Shown: positions 1 through 7,633, counted from the stretch's first letter. The stretch is DNA of 17,459 nucleotides from Bacteroidales bacterium (GCA_016290715.1 JAEEUY010000023.1:1-17459); one strand, 5' to 3'. Program-made: numbers and translations. Notes: a model not told the origin generated them from the letters alone.

Positions 1-931
1 CATCCGCAACATTAAAAATGGGAGCCGCCTTATCTTTATTGATAGCAACAATCATGTCGGATTCTTCCATTCCTGCAAGGTGTTGAATAGCTCCAGATAT
101 GCCGATAGCGAAGTAAAGGTTCGGACGAACGGTTTTACCTGTTTGGCCCACTTGCACATCATGTGGCATAATTCCCGCATCCACCATGGCACGAGAAGAA
201 GATACTTGGGCATTCAATGTGGTTGCCAATTTTCCTAATTCTGCAAACCCCTCAGCATTACCGACACCACGGCCGCCAGAAACCAGAATCTTGGCTTCTG
301 TAATATCCATTTTATCTTTTTCAGCCTTAACGGTTTTTAATAATTTAACCTTGCACTTGGATAAGTCAAAAACGGGATTAAAAGCTAAAACTTCACCTTT
401 GCGGGAAGTGTCTCTATCCATTTTTTGCATTACACCCGGGCGAACGGTTGACATTTGGGGACGGTGTTCGGTACACATAATCGTAGCCATCAAGTTGCCG
501 CCGAAAGCCGGACGGGTCATCATCAACTCTTTTTCCTCAGAGATTTCCAAGCGGGTGCAGTCTGCCGTAAGGCCGGTAGCCATACGTGCCGACAATCTCG
601 GGCCCAAATCACGACCGATTGTCGTTGCCCCAAAGAGAATGATACTGGGTAAATATTGGTTGATAATTTGTTCAATCGCCTGTGCGTACTGTTCTGTCAA
701 ATAATCTTTTAATTCCACACAATCCGCACAAACCACCTGGTCGGCACCATACTCAATTAACGTTTGACATTGATTTTTAATATTGTAGCCTAAGAACATA
801 GCCACTACTTTTTCGCCTAATATTTGAGCTAATTCGTGGGCTTTCCCTAATAATTCAAGACCGACTGGTTGAATAACGCCATCTCTTTGTTCGATGAAAA
901 CGAATATATTTTTATAATTAGTTTTATCCAT
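1..931 (-). CDS. etfA: Electron transfer flavoprotein alpha subunit (EtfA), C-terminus cut by window edge
   Basis: The frame read leftward from the ATG at 929-931 (MDKTNYKNIFVFIEQRDG...) stays open to the left edge, giving about 310 residues; the family is usually 320-340, so only the last 20-30 residues are missing. EtfA binds the FAD that shuttles electrons between an acyl-CoA dehydrogenase and its redox partner, as a heterodimer with EtfB. The C-terminal FAD-binding domain is clear: a VSGGRGVG segment, then QVGQTGKTVRPNLYFAIG followed by SGAIQHLAGM, then a VAINKDKAAPIFNVAD stretch at the edge. It lies 12 bases downstream of etfB on the same strand and is the third gene of an acyl-CoA dehydrogenase-etfB-etfA operon. 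No stop is seen, which is explained by the edge. Identity is very secure; whether it is a bifurcating or ordinary ETF cannot be settled from this fragment. Confidence 0.95.
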   Translation of the reverse strand, partial: MDKTNYKNIFVFIEQRDGVIQPVGLELLGKAHELAQILGEKVVAMFLGYNIKNQCQTLIEYGADQVVCADCVELKDYLTEQYAQAIEQIINQYLPSIILFGATTIGRDLGPRLSARMATGLTADCTRLEISEEKELMMTRPAFGGNLMATIMCTEHRPQMSTVRPGVMQKMDRDTSRKGEVLAFNPVFDLSKCKVKLLKTVKAEKDKMDITEAKILVSGGRGVGNAEGFAELGKLATTLNAQVSSSRAMVDAGIMPHDVQVGQTGKTVRPNLYFAIGISGAIQHLAGMEESDMIVAINKDKAAPIFNVAD

Positions 932-943
932 GACTTTCAAAAA

Positions 944-1729
944 TTAAATGATGAATTTTTCTTTTAATTTGGCAACAATCAGGTTGACTGATTCTTCTGG
1001 TGTTAAGTCAAATACTTCACCAGCTGTTTTTTGAGCTTTGGTAAATGATCTTTTAACACGTGTAGGAGAGCCGTTCAATCCCAATTTATTTTCATCCACG
1101 TCAATTTTATCTGCTGTCCAGATTTCAATTTCTTGGGCATCGTAAGCATTAATAATACCGGCAACAGTCATATAGCGGGGTTTGAAAGCGGAAGCGAGAA
1201 CGGTTAATACGGCAGGAAGTTGCACTTCAAGCAATTGGTAGCCATCTTCATTTTCTTTCTTTACTTGCATTGTATTTTTACCATCATACTCAAAACCAGC
1301 CACGTACGATACTTGAGGAAGATGCAAATGTTCTGCAATTTGCGGGCCCACCTGCGCGGTATCACCATCGATAGCTTGGCGACCAGTAATAATGAGATCG
1401 TGTTCAATAACGCGGAGAGCGCCTGCCAACGCATTGGAAGTAGCCAAAGTGTCGGCACCTGCGAACTTCCTGTCTGTCAACAAAATGGCTCTATCCGCCC
1501 CCATAGCCAATGCTTCACGAAGAATGGCTTCGGCTTGTGGCGGACCCATTGTGATAACCGTTACATGTGCATTGAATTGGTCTTTTAATTGCAACGCCAC
1601 TTCAAGCCCTCCTTTATCGTCGGGATTCATAATACTGGGGACACCATCACGGATTAACGTACCCGTAACAGGATTTATCTTAATTTCGGTTGTATCGGGA
1701 ACCTGTTTTATACAAACTACTATTTTCAT
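944..1729 (-). CDS. etfB: Electron transfer flavoprotein beta subunit (EtfB)
   Basis: The 261-residue protein has the normal family length. EtfB pairs with EtfA and carries AMP in classical ETFs, or a second FAD in electron-bifurcating ones. Family landmarks: the N-terminal MKIVVCIKQVPDT, NPDDKGGLEVALQLKD (about 35-50), the nucleotide-binding loop TGRQAIDGDTAQVGPQIAE (about 115-133), and the C-terminal LGLNGSPTRVKRSFT (about 216-230). The last motif resembles the GSPT segment I recall from EtfB partners of clostridial and Megasphaera butyryl-CoA dehydrogenase, which suggests, but does not prove, a bifurcating complex. The gene follows the acyl-CoA dehydrogenase after 26 bases and precedes etfA by 12 bases, so one transcript is likely. 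No oddities in length or motifs. Confidence 0.96.
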   Translation of the reverse strand: MKIVVCIKQVPDTTEIKINPVTGTLIRDGVPSIMNPDDKGGLEVALQLKDQFNAHVTVITMGPPQAEAILREALAMGADRAILLTDRKFAGADTLATSNALAGALRVIEHDLIITGRQAIDGDTAQVGPQIAEHLHLPQVSYVAGFEYDGKNTMQVKKENEDGYQLLEVQLPAVLTVLASAFKPRYMTVAGIINAYDAQEIEIWTADKIDVDENKLGLNGSPTRVKRSFTKAQKTAGEVFDLTPEESVNLIVAKLKEKFII

Positions 1730-1755
1730 TTTATGATAATTTTATTAATTGACTA

Positions 1756-2895
1756 TTATTTGAATAACTTACCGGCGATAACCATTCTTTGAACTTCGGA
1801 AGTCCCTTCATAAATTTCCGTGATTTTCGCATCACGCATCATTCTTTCAACGGGATATTCGCGGGTATAACCATAACCACCGTGGAACTGCACGCACTTT
1901 GTCGTAACTTCCATCGCTGTTTCTGCGGCGAATAATTTGGCCATGGCAGCGTCGGCGGAATAAGGCAGTTTCATGTCTTTTTTATATGATGCCGAGCGGA
2001 CTAACAAACGAGCGGCTTGCACTTTCGTCTCCAAATCAGCCATTTGGAATTGTGTATTTTGGAATTGTGCAATGGCTTTGCCAAATTGCTTGCGTTCTTT
2101 TGTATATTTGATGGTGGCATCCATAGCACCTTGGGCAATTCCCAACGCTTGAGCTGCAATACCAATACGGCCGCCATCCAACGTTTTCATGGCAATACTA
2201 AAGCCTTTGCCCAATTCTCCCAAAAGATTTTCCTTGGGCACTTCGCAATTTTCAAAAATCAATTCACAAGTGGCAGAACCGCGAATACCCATTTTCTTTT
2301 CTTTCTTGCCAATACTGAACCCTTTCATCCCTTTTTCAACGATGAAAGCAGAAATACCTTTGGTGCCTTTCGTCTTATCAGTCATGGCCATCACAATATA
2401 AACGTGGGCATAGCCAGCATTCGTGATAAAAATCTTCGATCCATTGAGAATCCATTTATCACCGGCATCCACCGCGGTGGTTTGTTGCATAGCCGCATCC
2501 GTACCCGCATTAGGTTCGGTCAAACCAAACGCACCAAGCCATTCACCCGTAGCTAACTTGGGCAAATATTTCATTTTTTGTTCCTCCGTACCATTTTCCA
2601 TGATAGGGGCCATACACAAGGAGGTGTGCGCCGAAACAATCACGCCGGTAGTGGCGCACGCCCGCGACAACTCTTCCACTGCCATACCATACATCAAATT
2701 ATTTCCACCTTGACCACCATACTGAACTGGAACAGGGATGCCCAACACTCCCAATTTTCCCAATTTCTGCACTGTTTCCATAGGAAATCTCTCTTCGTCA
2801 TCCACTTCTGCAGCCAACGGTTTCACCTCGTTTTCCGCAAATTCTCTAATCATTTGAAGAAACAACTCTTCTTTCTTTGATAAACTGAAATCCAT
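1756..2895 (-). CDS. Short-chain acyl-CoA dehydrogenase (butyryl-CoA dehydrogenase-like)
   Basis: A FAD enzyme that interconverts an acyl-CoA and its 2-enoyl-CoA, passing electrons to the EtfAB encoded directly downstream. The 379 residues match the family length. Seen in sequence: the FAD/substrate signature GLTEPNAGTDAA (124-135), a GGYGYTREYPVERMMRDAKI segment (339-358) and IYEGT (361-365), whose Glu363 aligns with the catalytic base of short- and medium-chain acyl-CoA dehydrogenases. Overall wording is closest to butyryl-CoA dehydrogenases (bcd) of fermenters. In an anaerobic Bacteroidales the likely direction is crotonyl-CoA reduction to butyryl-CoA, perhaps with electron bifurcation through ETF; that is inference, since the thiolase, HBD and crotonase genes are not in view. 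First gene of its operon, divergent from rubrerythrin, with a -7 element TACTTTTG about 54 bases upstream of the start. Confidence 0.93.
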   Translation of the reverse strand: MDFSLSKKEELFLQMIREFAENEVKPLAAEVDDEERFPMETVQKLGKLGVLGIPVPVQYGGQGGNNLMYGMAVEELSRACATTGVIVSAHTSLCMAPIMENGTEEQKMKYLPKLATGEWLGAFGLTEPNAGTDAAMQQTTAVDAGDKWILNGSKIFITNAGYAHVYIVMAMTDKTKGTKGISAFIVEKGMKGFSIGKKEKKMGIRGSATCELIFENCEVPKENLLGELGKGFSIAMKTLDGGRIGIAAQALGIAQGAMDATIKYTKERKQFGKAIAQFQNTQFQMADLETKVQAARLLVRSASYKKDMKLPYSADAAMAKLFAAETAMEVTTKCVQFHGGYGYTREYPVERMMRDAKITEIYEGTSEVQRMVIAGKLFK

Positions 2896-2948
2896 AATCT
2901 TATTTTATTTATAATTTATAATCTTCCAAATTCAAACCAATAGAGCCG

Positions 2949-2956
2949 CAAAAGTA
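2949..2956 (-). promoter_or_regulatory. Putative -7 promoter element of the acyl-CoA dehydrogenase/etf operon
   Basis: Read on the minus strand this is TACTTTTG, an exact fit to the Bacteroidetes sigma-ABfr -7 consensus TAnnTTTG. It would give a start site near 2942 and a leader of roughly 46 bases before the ATG at 2895. I see no convincing TTTG at -33, so only half of the promoter is supported. Confidence 0.5.
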
Positions 2957-3010
2957 CGAAATTTTATTGAATAATTGTTGTTAACAAGCTGTGTTATTTT
3001 TTCATGCAGA

Positions 3011-3042
3011 TTTCCACATTAACTAAAATTTGCCTATCTTTG
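3011..3042 (+). promoter_or_regulatory. Putative promoter of the rubrerythrin gene
   Basis: The -7 element TATCTTTG lies at 3035-3042 and fits TAnnTTTG exactly. A weak -33 match, TTTC, lies at 3011-3014 with a 20-base spacer. Transcription would start near 3050 and leave an AT-rich leader of about 70 bases before the ATG at 3122. This promoter and that of the acyl-CoA dehydrogenase operon share the 226-base divergent region 2896-3121, which holds no other gene. Confidence 0.6.
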
Positions 3043-3121
3043 CCACGATTTCAATAAGGATTTTTCTTATTCTGAAAATCATAAATAACCAATCATAAAT
3101 TATTCACTAAAAAAACAAATT

Positions 3122-3673
3122 ATGAAAAAGAAATTTATCTGCACTGTTTGTGGTTATGTTCATGAAGGAGATGAAGCCCCTGAATTTTGTCCACAATGCC
3201 GGCAACCCAAAAGCAAATTCAAGGAATTGGTGGAAAGCGATGCTTTGACCTTTGTTACAGAACATGAAATCGGTGTAGCCAAGGGCACAGGCGAAGAAAT
3301 GATCAAAGATTTGAACGCGCACTTTATGGGGGAAGCCACTGAAGTGGGCATGTATCTGGCCATGAGTCGGCAAGCTGACCGTGAAGGCTATCCGGAAATT
3401 GCAGAAGCTTTCAAACGTTACGCATTTGAAGAAGCTGAACATTGCGCTAAATTTGCTGAATTGCTTGGGGAATGTGTATGGGATACCAAAACCAACTTGG
3501 AGAAACGTATGAACGCTGAAGCAGGAGCTTGTGAAGACAAAATGCGTATCGCCAGAATTGCCAAAGAGAGAAATCTGGATGCCATTCACGACACCGTTCA
3601 TGAAATGGCAAAAGATGAAGCCCGCCACGGAAAAGGTTTTGAAGGCTTATACATACGTTATTTCGGAAAATAA
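3122..3673 (+). CDS. rbr: Reverse rubrerythrin (N-terminal rubredoxin domain, C-terminal di-iron domain)
   Basis: A cytoplasmic non-haem iron peroxidase that reduces hydrogen peroxide to water and protects anaerobes from oxygen exposure. The 183 residues start with a rubredoxin-like FeS(Cys)4 knuckle (Cys7-x2-Cys10 and Cys23-x2-Cys26), followed by a four-helix ferritin-like domain. Candidate di-iron ligands are Glu71/Glu74, the ExxH pair Glu104/His107, Glu133/Glu138 and the ExxH pair Glu166/His169. Classical rubrerythrins carry the rubredoxin at the C-terminus, so the order here defines the 'reverse' type known from clostridia and other anaerobes. Monocistronic: own promoter upstream and hairpin terminator 22 bases after the stop. 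Divergent transcription from the acyl-CoA dehydrogenase/etf operon fits a common redox theme but shows no proven co-regulation. Confidence 0.95.
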   Translation: MKKKFICTVCGYVHEGDEAPEFCPQCRQPKSKFKELVESDALTFVTEHEIGVAKGTGEEMIKDLNAHFMGEATEVGMYLAMSRQADREGYPEIAEAFKRYAFEEAEHCAKFAELLGECVWDTKTNLEKRMNAEAGACEDKMRIARIAKERNLDAIHDTVHEMAKDEARHGKGFEGLYIRYFGK

Positions 3674-3694
3674 AATAAGAAAGGACTTCACAAT

Positions 3695-3728
3695 AAAAAA
3701 ACTGCCATTTTTTGTGGCAGTTTTTTTT
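3695..3728. terminator. Bidirectional intrinsic terminator between rubrerythrin and ftsZ
   Basis: A perfect stem made of AAAAAAACTGCCA (3695-3707) and TGGCAGTTTTTTT (3715-3727), with loop TTTTTTG. The GC core CTGCCA/TGGCAG is flanked by an A run on the left and a T run on the right, so the RNA from either strand ends in a U tract. It sits 22 bases after the rubrerythrin stop and 20 bases after the ftsZ stop on the other strand, so it can end both converging transcripts. Confidence 0.9.
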
Positions 3729-3747
3729 ATTATGAAAAGAACGACCG

Positions 3748-5190
3748 TTAATCAGCCATAAGATTCCCAAAAATCAAATTTTCCGCAGAGGGGGTATAAT
3801 TGGGTTGTGGCAGTTTGCGTGCTGCGGTTTGCACCTCCATCAATCTTGCACTATCAGGTTGGGGTTGCTCACTCTGACGGGCATAAGCAGGGGTACTCAC
3901 AAATTTCGTAAACGCATTATCATTATCGTAAATTATATTTTTCCCTTCATCAATACAATGCACCCCTTTATCCTCTTCCGTTGATTTTATTGAATCATCA
4001 CTCCGTTCATTATGCGTGTCAAACAGATCCGCTTCGGGGAAAACAGGTTCAGGAGCCTTGTATTGAGGGGTAATGATAGCATTCACATCCGGAATTTCAA
4101 TTGTTTTCACATTTTCCGCTGCGGAAGCCTCATTTTTAGGCTGTTCAAATGGAGACCAGTTTTCATCTGACAGATTATTATTGCGATGGTTATTGCCATC
4201 TAACGGAGTCTCTTTTTCTGCTTTTTTCGAGTAGTTGGTAATGACTACTGACAATCTGATTTTATCACCCAAATTCTTATCAGCGGCATGACCAAAAATC
4301 ACATGAGTATCCTCGCTAACATAGGATCTGAATTCTGTTTCAATCTGCTCTAACTCTCCAATAGTAGGCTCATTATCAGCGCCATAGCGTAAGAAGAATA
4401 AGAATTTTTGTGCATCAGTAATGTTTACATCATCTAATAGCGGGCACGTCATAGCCTGACGAACAACCTCTTCTGCACGATTGTCGCCGCTGGCTTCAGC
4501 GAGGGCGATCATTGCTTCACCACTATCCTTCATTACCGACTCCACATCACTGTAGTCCACATTTTGATAACCCTCCACGGTAATCAATTCAGCGATACAT
4601 TTAACTGCATTTTTGAGCACATCGTCGGCGAAACCAAGAGCCACGGAAAGTTTTACAGAAGAGTACTCTTCCATGATTTTTTGGTTCTTGATAATGATTA
4701 AAGAATCGACATACTTCTTTAATTCTGCGATTCCTTCATCGGCGCGCACACGAGCCGGTTTTTGTTCCAAGCGCCAAGGATAGGTAACCACTCCGATGGT
4801 CAGGATTCCCATTTCGCGGGCGATACGTGCCACAACAGGAGAGGCCCCTGTGCCCGTTCCCTTGCCCATACCTGCAGTGATAAACACCATTTTGGTATTT
4901 TCACCGATAAGGTTTCTTATTTTATCTTCGGTCTGTTCAGCCAACTTTTGTGCTTTTTGAGGATCAGCGCCAGCGCCCAAACCAGATTCACCAATCACCA
5001 ATTTGGTGGGGACCAAATTGCTTTCAATATTCTGTCTGTCGGTATTACAAACGATAAAATCCACCCCAACAATTCCTTCTTTGTACATGTGTTGAACGGC
5101 ATTACAGCCAGCACCGCCCACACCTATCACTTTGATAATAGATTCCCTTTTAGATGCTTGGAAAGTGGGTTCAATTAAATTTTCTTCCAT
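3748..5190 (-). CDS. ftsZ: Cell division protein FtsZ with atypical nucleotide-binding signature
   Basis: The tubulin-like GTPase that polymerises into the division ring. The 480 residues show IIKVIGVGGAGCNAVQHM (about 18-35), a signature loop GKGTGTG (109-115) after AGM, and the catalytic T7 loop NVDYSDVESVM (210-220) with Asp212 and Asp215 conserved. The globular core ends near residue 325; an acidic, Asn- and Pro-rich linker follows. Two things are odd. The signature is normally GGGTGTG, and Lys110 replaces a glycine. Also VVTYPW (134-139) and IKNQK (167-171) stand where most FtsZs have VVTxPF and a NDR/NER motif. The tail has TPAYARQ at 433-439, like the conserved FtsA/anchor-binding peptide, but another 41 residues follow. 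Last gene of ftsQAZ; the ATG lies 43 bases after the ftsA stop. Identity is secure from motifs and context; the divergence is real in the sequence. Confidence 0.95.
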   Translation of the reverse strand: MEENLIEPTFQASKRESIIKVIGVGGAGCNAVQHMYKEGIVGVDFIVCNTDRQNIESNLVPTKLVIGESGLGAGADPQKAQKLAEQTEDKIRNLIGENTKMVFITAGMGKGTGTGASPVVARIAREMGILTIGVVTYPWRLEQKPARVRADEGIAELKKYVDSLIIIKNQKIMEEYSSVKLSVALGFADDVLKNAVKCIAELITVEGYQNVDYSDVESVMKDSGEAMIALAEASGDNRAEEVVRQAMTCPLLDDVNITDAQKFLFFLRYGADNEPTIGELEQIETEFRSYVSEDTHVIFGHAADKNLGDKIRLSVVITNYSKKAEKETPLDGNNHRNNNLSDENWSPFEQPKNEASAAENVKTIEIPDVNAIITPQYKAPEPVFPEADLFDTHNERSDDSIKSTEEDKGVHCIDEGKNIIYDNDNAFTKFVSTPAYARQSEQPQPDSARLMEVQTAARKLPQPNYTPSAENLIFGNLMAD

Positions 5191-5208
5191 AGTGATTTAT
5201 AATTCATT

Positions 5209-5226
5209 AAAGGTTATAAAGGTTAT
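5209..5226. repeat. Perfect 9-base tandem repeat upstream of ftsZ
   Basis: AAAGGTTAT occurs twice without a gap (5209-5217 and 5218-5226), which on the coding strand reads ATAACCTTT twice. It lies between the ftsA stop and the ftsZ start, ending 18 bases before the ftsZ ATG. It may be a translational or protein-binding site, or chance in AT-rich DNA. Confidence 0.6.
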
Positions 5227-5233
5227 TTTCTTA

Positions 5234-6583
5234 TTAATCGGTTCCTTCCATATTGAGGTTGTCGGCCCATTCCGTAACTTTGGAATATATGCTTTTAAAC
5301 CATTCTCCCAGCGGATTTTTGATTCCGTTATCTCCTCTTTCTTCCTGCGGCTCATTACGACGGTTCGGGTCTTGGGATTCTTCTTCCACGATAGGATTAT
5401 TTTCGCGCAAACATCCGTACCGTAAAAGTCCTAAAGCCGTGGAGAAAATAGGATCCTTAAAACGATCATCCATAGAACCGGAGATCCCCACATTGGGTTC
5501 GCCCAAACGGGTTCTTTTTTGTATCACAAAATCCGACAACGGACGAATATCGCGCAGCAGAGCACCGCCACCGGTAATCACAATATTTCTAACTTTGGAG
5601 GCATAGCCTGAATTTTCAATCTCTCTTTTTACAGGAGTCAGGATATCCTGTTGTACACGTGCATTGATTACTTGTGCCAAGGAAGCTTCGTTGATCCGCA
5701 TAGGTTCCACACTATTGGTGGAATCCGAGATGGTGATATAATGATCCTTGTTGGCATTTTTCACCAGACACGTGCCATATTCTATTTTCAATTTTTCCGC
5801 TTGTTCAAATGTAATCCCCAATGATTCAATATCTTTCGTAATCACACAACCACCCACAGGAATTACTTTGATGAATACCGGCATATTTTCCACATAGATG
5901 ACGAGATCTGTTGTTCCTCCGCCGATGTCAATCAGTGCAACGCCCTGTTTTTTCTCTTCTTCGGTAAGACAAACCAAAGCGGATGCCATCGGTTCAAGAA
6001 TCATCTGGTTGCAAAGAAGATTCGACTCTTGAATACTTTTCATTATTTTCTTGACTTCAAAACTATTGCCGATAATGAGTTGGTAAAAGCCATTCACCCG
6101 TTGGGCAAGGGTGCCCACAGGACGCATTGTCTCTTGTCCATCCACTTGATAGTTTTGGGGGATCACTTCAATAATTTCACCTGAATCGATGGAAAGACTG
6201 CGCATCTGGGCAATCATATTATCAATTTCTTCTTGGCTAACCATTGTGTCGTGCCCATTTTTTCGCAAGATCGAATTGGTATAACTCCTGCTTTTAATAT
6301 GGCGCCCCGCGATTCCCACATAGACACTGGTAATAGATTCATTCAAATATTCCTCCAGCTGTTTTTTTGCTGTCAGAATGTCGTTAATCGTTTCTTGGAC
6401 ATTAAACACGGAGCCAAATTCGACACCGGTGGAAGGAGTTTTTCCACATCCACATATTTCTATGGTTCCATCTTTACGCAAATAGCCTGCCACCATCACA
6501 ATTTTGGTTGTGCCTATATCCAATCCCACCACCATTTTAGGGGAGTTATCGCTGACCTGAATTTCTTCTCTTTTTTTAGCCAT
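5234..6583 (-). CDS. ftsA: Cell division protein FtsA
   Basis: An actin-like ATPase that tethers FtsZ filaments to the inner face of the cytoplasmic membrane and recruits later division proteins. The 449 residues carry the phosphate-1 motif VGLDIGTTKIVMVAG (19-33), a phosphate-2 motif ALIDIGGGTTDLVIY, an adenosine-type motif NIVITGGGALLRDI, and between the first two the SHS2-type 1C subdomain expected of FtsA. The last about 27 residues (NPLGEWFKSIYSKVTEW and onward) form an amphipathic helix with alternating aromatic and charged residues, matching the membrane-targeting sequence of the family. The start ATG is 8 bases after the ftsQ stop and the gene ends in tandem stops TAATAA, 43 bases before ftsZ. 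The extra acidic stretch before the helix (around 385-420, EEESQDPNRRNEPQEERGD) is a flexible linker. Confidence 0.97.
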   Translation of the reverse strand: MAKKREEIQVSDNSPKMVVGLDIGTTKIVMVAGYLRKDGTIEICGCGKTPSTGVEFGSVFNVQETINDILTAKKQLEEYLNESITSVYVGIAGRHIKSRSYTNSILRKNGHDTMVSQEEIDNMIAQMRSLSIDSGEIIEVIPQNYQVDGQETMRPVGTLAQRVNGFYQLIIGNSFEVKKIMKSIQESNLLCNQMILEPMASALVCLTEEEKKQGVALIDIGGGTTDLVIYVENMPVFIKVIPVGGCVITKDIESLGITFEQAEKLKIEYGTCLVKNANKDHYITISDSTNSVEPMRINEASLAQVINARVQQDILTPVKREIENSGYASKVRNIVITGGGALLRDIRPLSDFVIQKRTRLGEPNVGISGSMDDRFKDPIFSTALGLLRYGCLRENNPIVEEESQDPNRRNEPQEERGDNGIKNPLGEWFKSIYSKVTEWADNLNMEGTD

Positions 6584-6591
6584 ATATTGTA

Positions 6592-7359
6592 TTATTCTTT
6601 TTTTGTTGCAAAAATTCTGTTTTTATAGCGAATATCCAATTGCGAATAGTCATTCATATTCATATATGCCAGGGCATCGGCATAGATGATGTGAAGATTT
6701 TGTAATTTTTCATCAATATTATCCGCCCAACCCACGTGTACCATCTGGTTTCCCACCACGCTATACATATCCAACTCGCCGTTGGGACGGGCGACGAACT
6801 GCGGGAATTGTGCTGCGAGGCATTCATCTTCTGAAACCTTGGAAATAATCTCATAGGCATTCAACAACGATTTCTCTTTGATTGAATCGATGGTCGCATT
6901 TTTCTTATAATTTGTTTTGATAGAACCATTTAAAACAGGAAGACGATCCAACACCCCACTACTGTCGGGAAGCAGTCCTCCCTGGGTATCCAGCAGAAAA
7001 GAAGCGCCGTGCTGAGGGAAGACACGCACCAACGGTTTCTTCATACTCACGACCAACAACAACTCGTTGCCTTTGCGCGACAAAGAGGTGATATGATCGA
7101 ACCAGACGTTAGCCGACAAGACATTCGACAAGGCTTCCCGTTTGATGCTCTTTTGCACTTTTCCCACGGGATACTGTCCTGCGGCACGCAACAAATTCTC
7201 CACATCTGCAGCAGAGAAGACCTTGTTTTCCCCCATATTTTCAATCTTCACCACAAAAGCCTCACAGGTCTGTTTGCGGATGCGCACTGCGCTCACGACC
7301 ACAATTACGAGCACAGCAAGTACCAAACAGACGATTAAAATGCTTTTGAATTTTTTCAT
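6592..7359 (-). CDS. ftsQ: Cell division protein FtsQ/DivIB
   Basis: A bitopic inner-membrane protein whose periplasmic part joins FtsB and FtsL in the divisome. The 255 residues have a short cytoplasmic MKKFK start, one membrane segment (about 7-25), a POTRA-like domain (about 35-105: VKIENMGENKVFSAADVENLL, then KREALSNVLSANVWFDHI), and a beta-rich C-terminal domain with the VRVFPQHGASFLLDTQGGLLPD segment typical of Bacteroidetes FtsQ. Sequence conservation in this family is low, so the call rests also on position: first of ftsQ-ftsA-ftsZ with an 8-base gap to ftsA. murC, which often precedes ftsQ in this phylum, is absent; the next gene upstream is divergent and unrelated. A promoter-like element lies 51-79 bases upstream. 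Confidence 0.93.
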   Translation of the reverse strand: MKKFKSILIVCLVLAVLVIVVVSAVRIRKQTCEAFVVKIENMGENKVFSAADVENLLRAAGQYPVGKVQKSIKREALSNVLSANVWFDHITSLSRKGNELLLVVSMKKPLVRVFPQHGASFLLDTQGGLLPDSSGVLDRLPVLNGSIKTNYKKNATIDSIKEKSLLNAYEIISKVSEDECLAAQFPQFVARPNGELDMYSVVGNQMVHVGWADNIDEKLQNLHIIYADALAYMNMNDYSQLDIRYKNRIFATKKE

Positions 7360-7409
7360 TAAATAGGGGGTTATGGTTTAAGTGTTTGCTGAGTTCAAGC
7401 AGTTGGAAA

Positions 7410-7438
7410 CAAACCTAAAGGAGTATATTTTTTAGCAA
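7410..7438 (-). promoter_or_regulatory. Putative ftsQAZ promoter
   Basis: On the minus strand TAGGTTTG (7417 to 7410) matches TAnnTTTG. A TTG that could serve as -33 lies at 7438 to 7436 with an 18-base spacer. The start site would be near 7403, giving a leader of about 44 bases. A second match, TAAATTTG at 7450 to 7443, could be an alternative -7. Confidence 0.5.
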
Positions 7439-7625
7439 TTTGCAAATTTACTTTTTTCTTCTTCCCTGTTTAATATTTTTTAAAAATTGAACCAACATTT
7501 TATTGTTAATAACCTTTTTCTATTTTTTATATGCATATTACTATATTTCAATCAAATAACTATTTTCAACATCTCTATATTCAAAATATTCCCTCCACAC
7601 ACACCGACCCATAGTGATTTTTGTG

Positions 7626-7633
7626 TACTTTTG
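7626..7633 (+). promoter_or_regulatory. Putative -7 element for the TPR/PD40-porT gene set
   Basis: TACTTTTG fits the Bacteroidetes -7 consensus exactly and lies 26 bases before the ATG at 7660, so the start site would be near 7640. No clear TTTG is seen 19-21 bases upstream. Confidence 0.5.

Noticed and set aside
186..704. 172-residue open frame on the plus strand
   Set aside because: It is antisense to etfA, whose motifs are unmistakable on the minus strand, and has no family features.
2017..2556. 179-residue open frame on the plus strand
   Set aside because: Antisense shadow of the acyl-CoA dehydrogenase; His- and Phe-rich composition typical of reverse reading.
3107..3628. 173-residue open frame on the minus strand
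   Set aside because: Antisense shadow of rubrerythrin, which has all Cys and di-iron ligand motifs.
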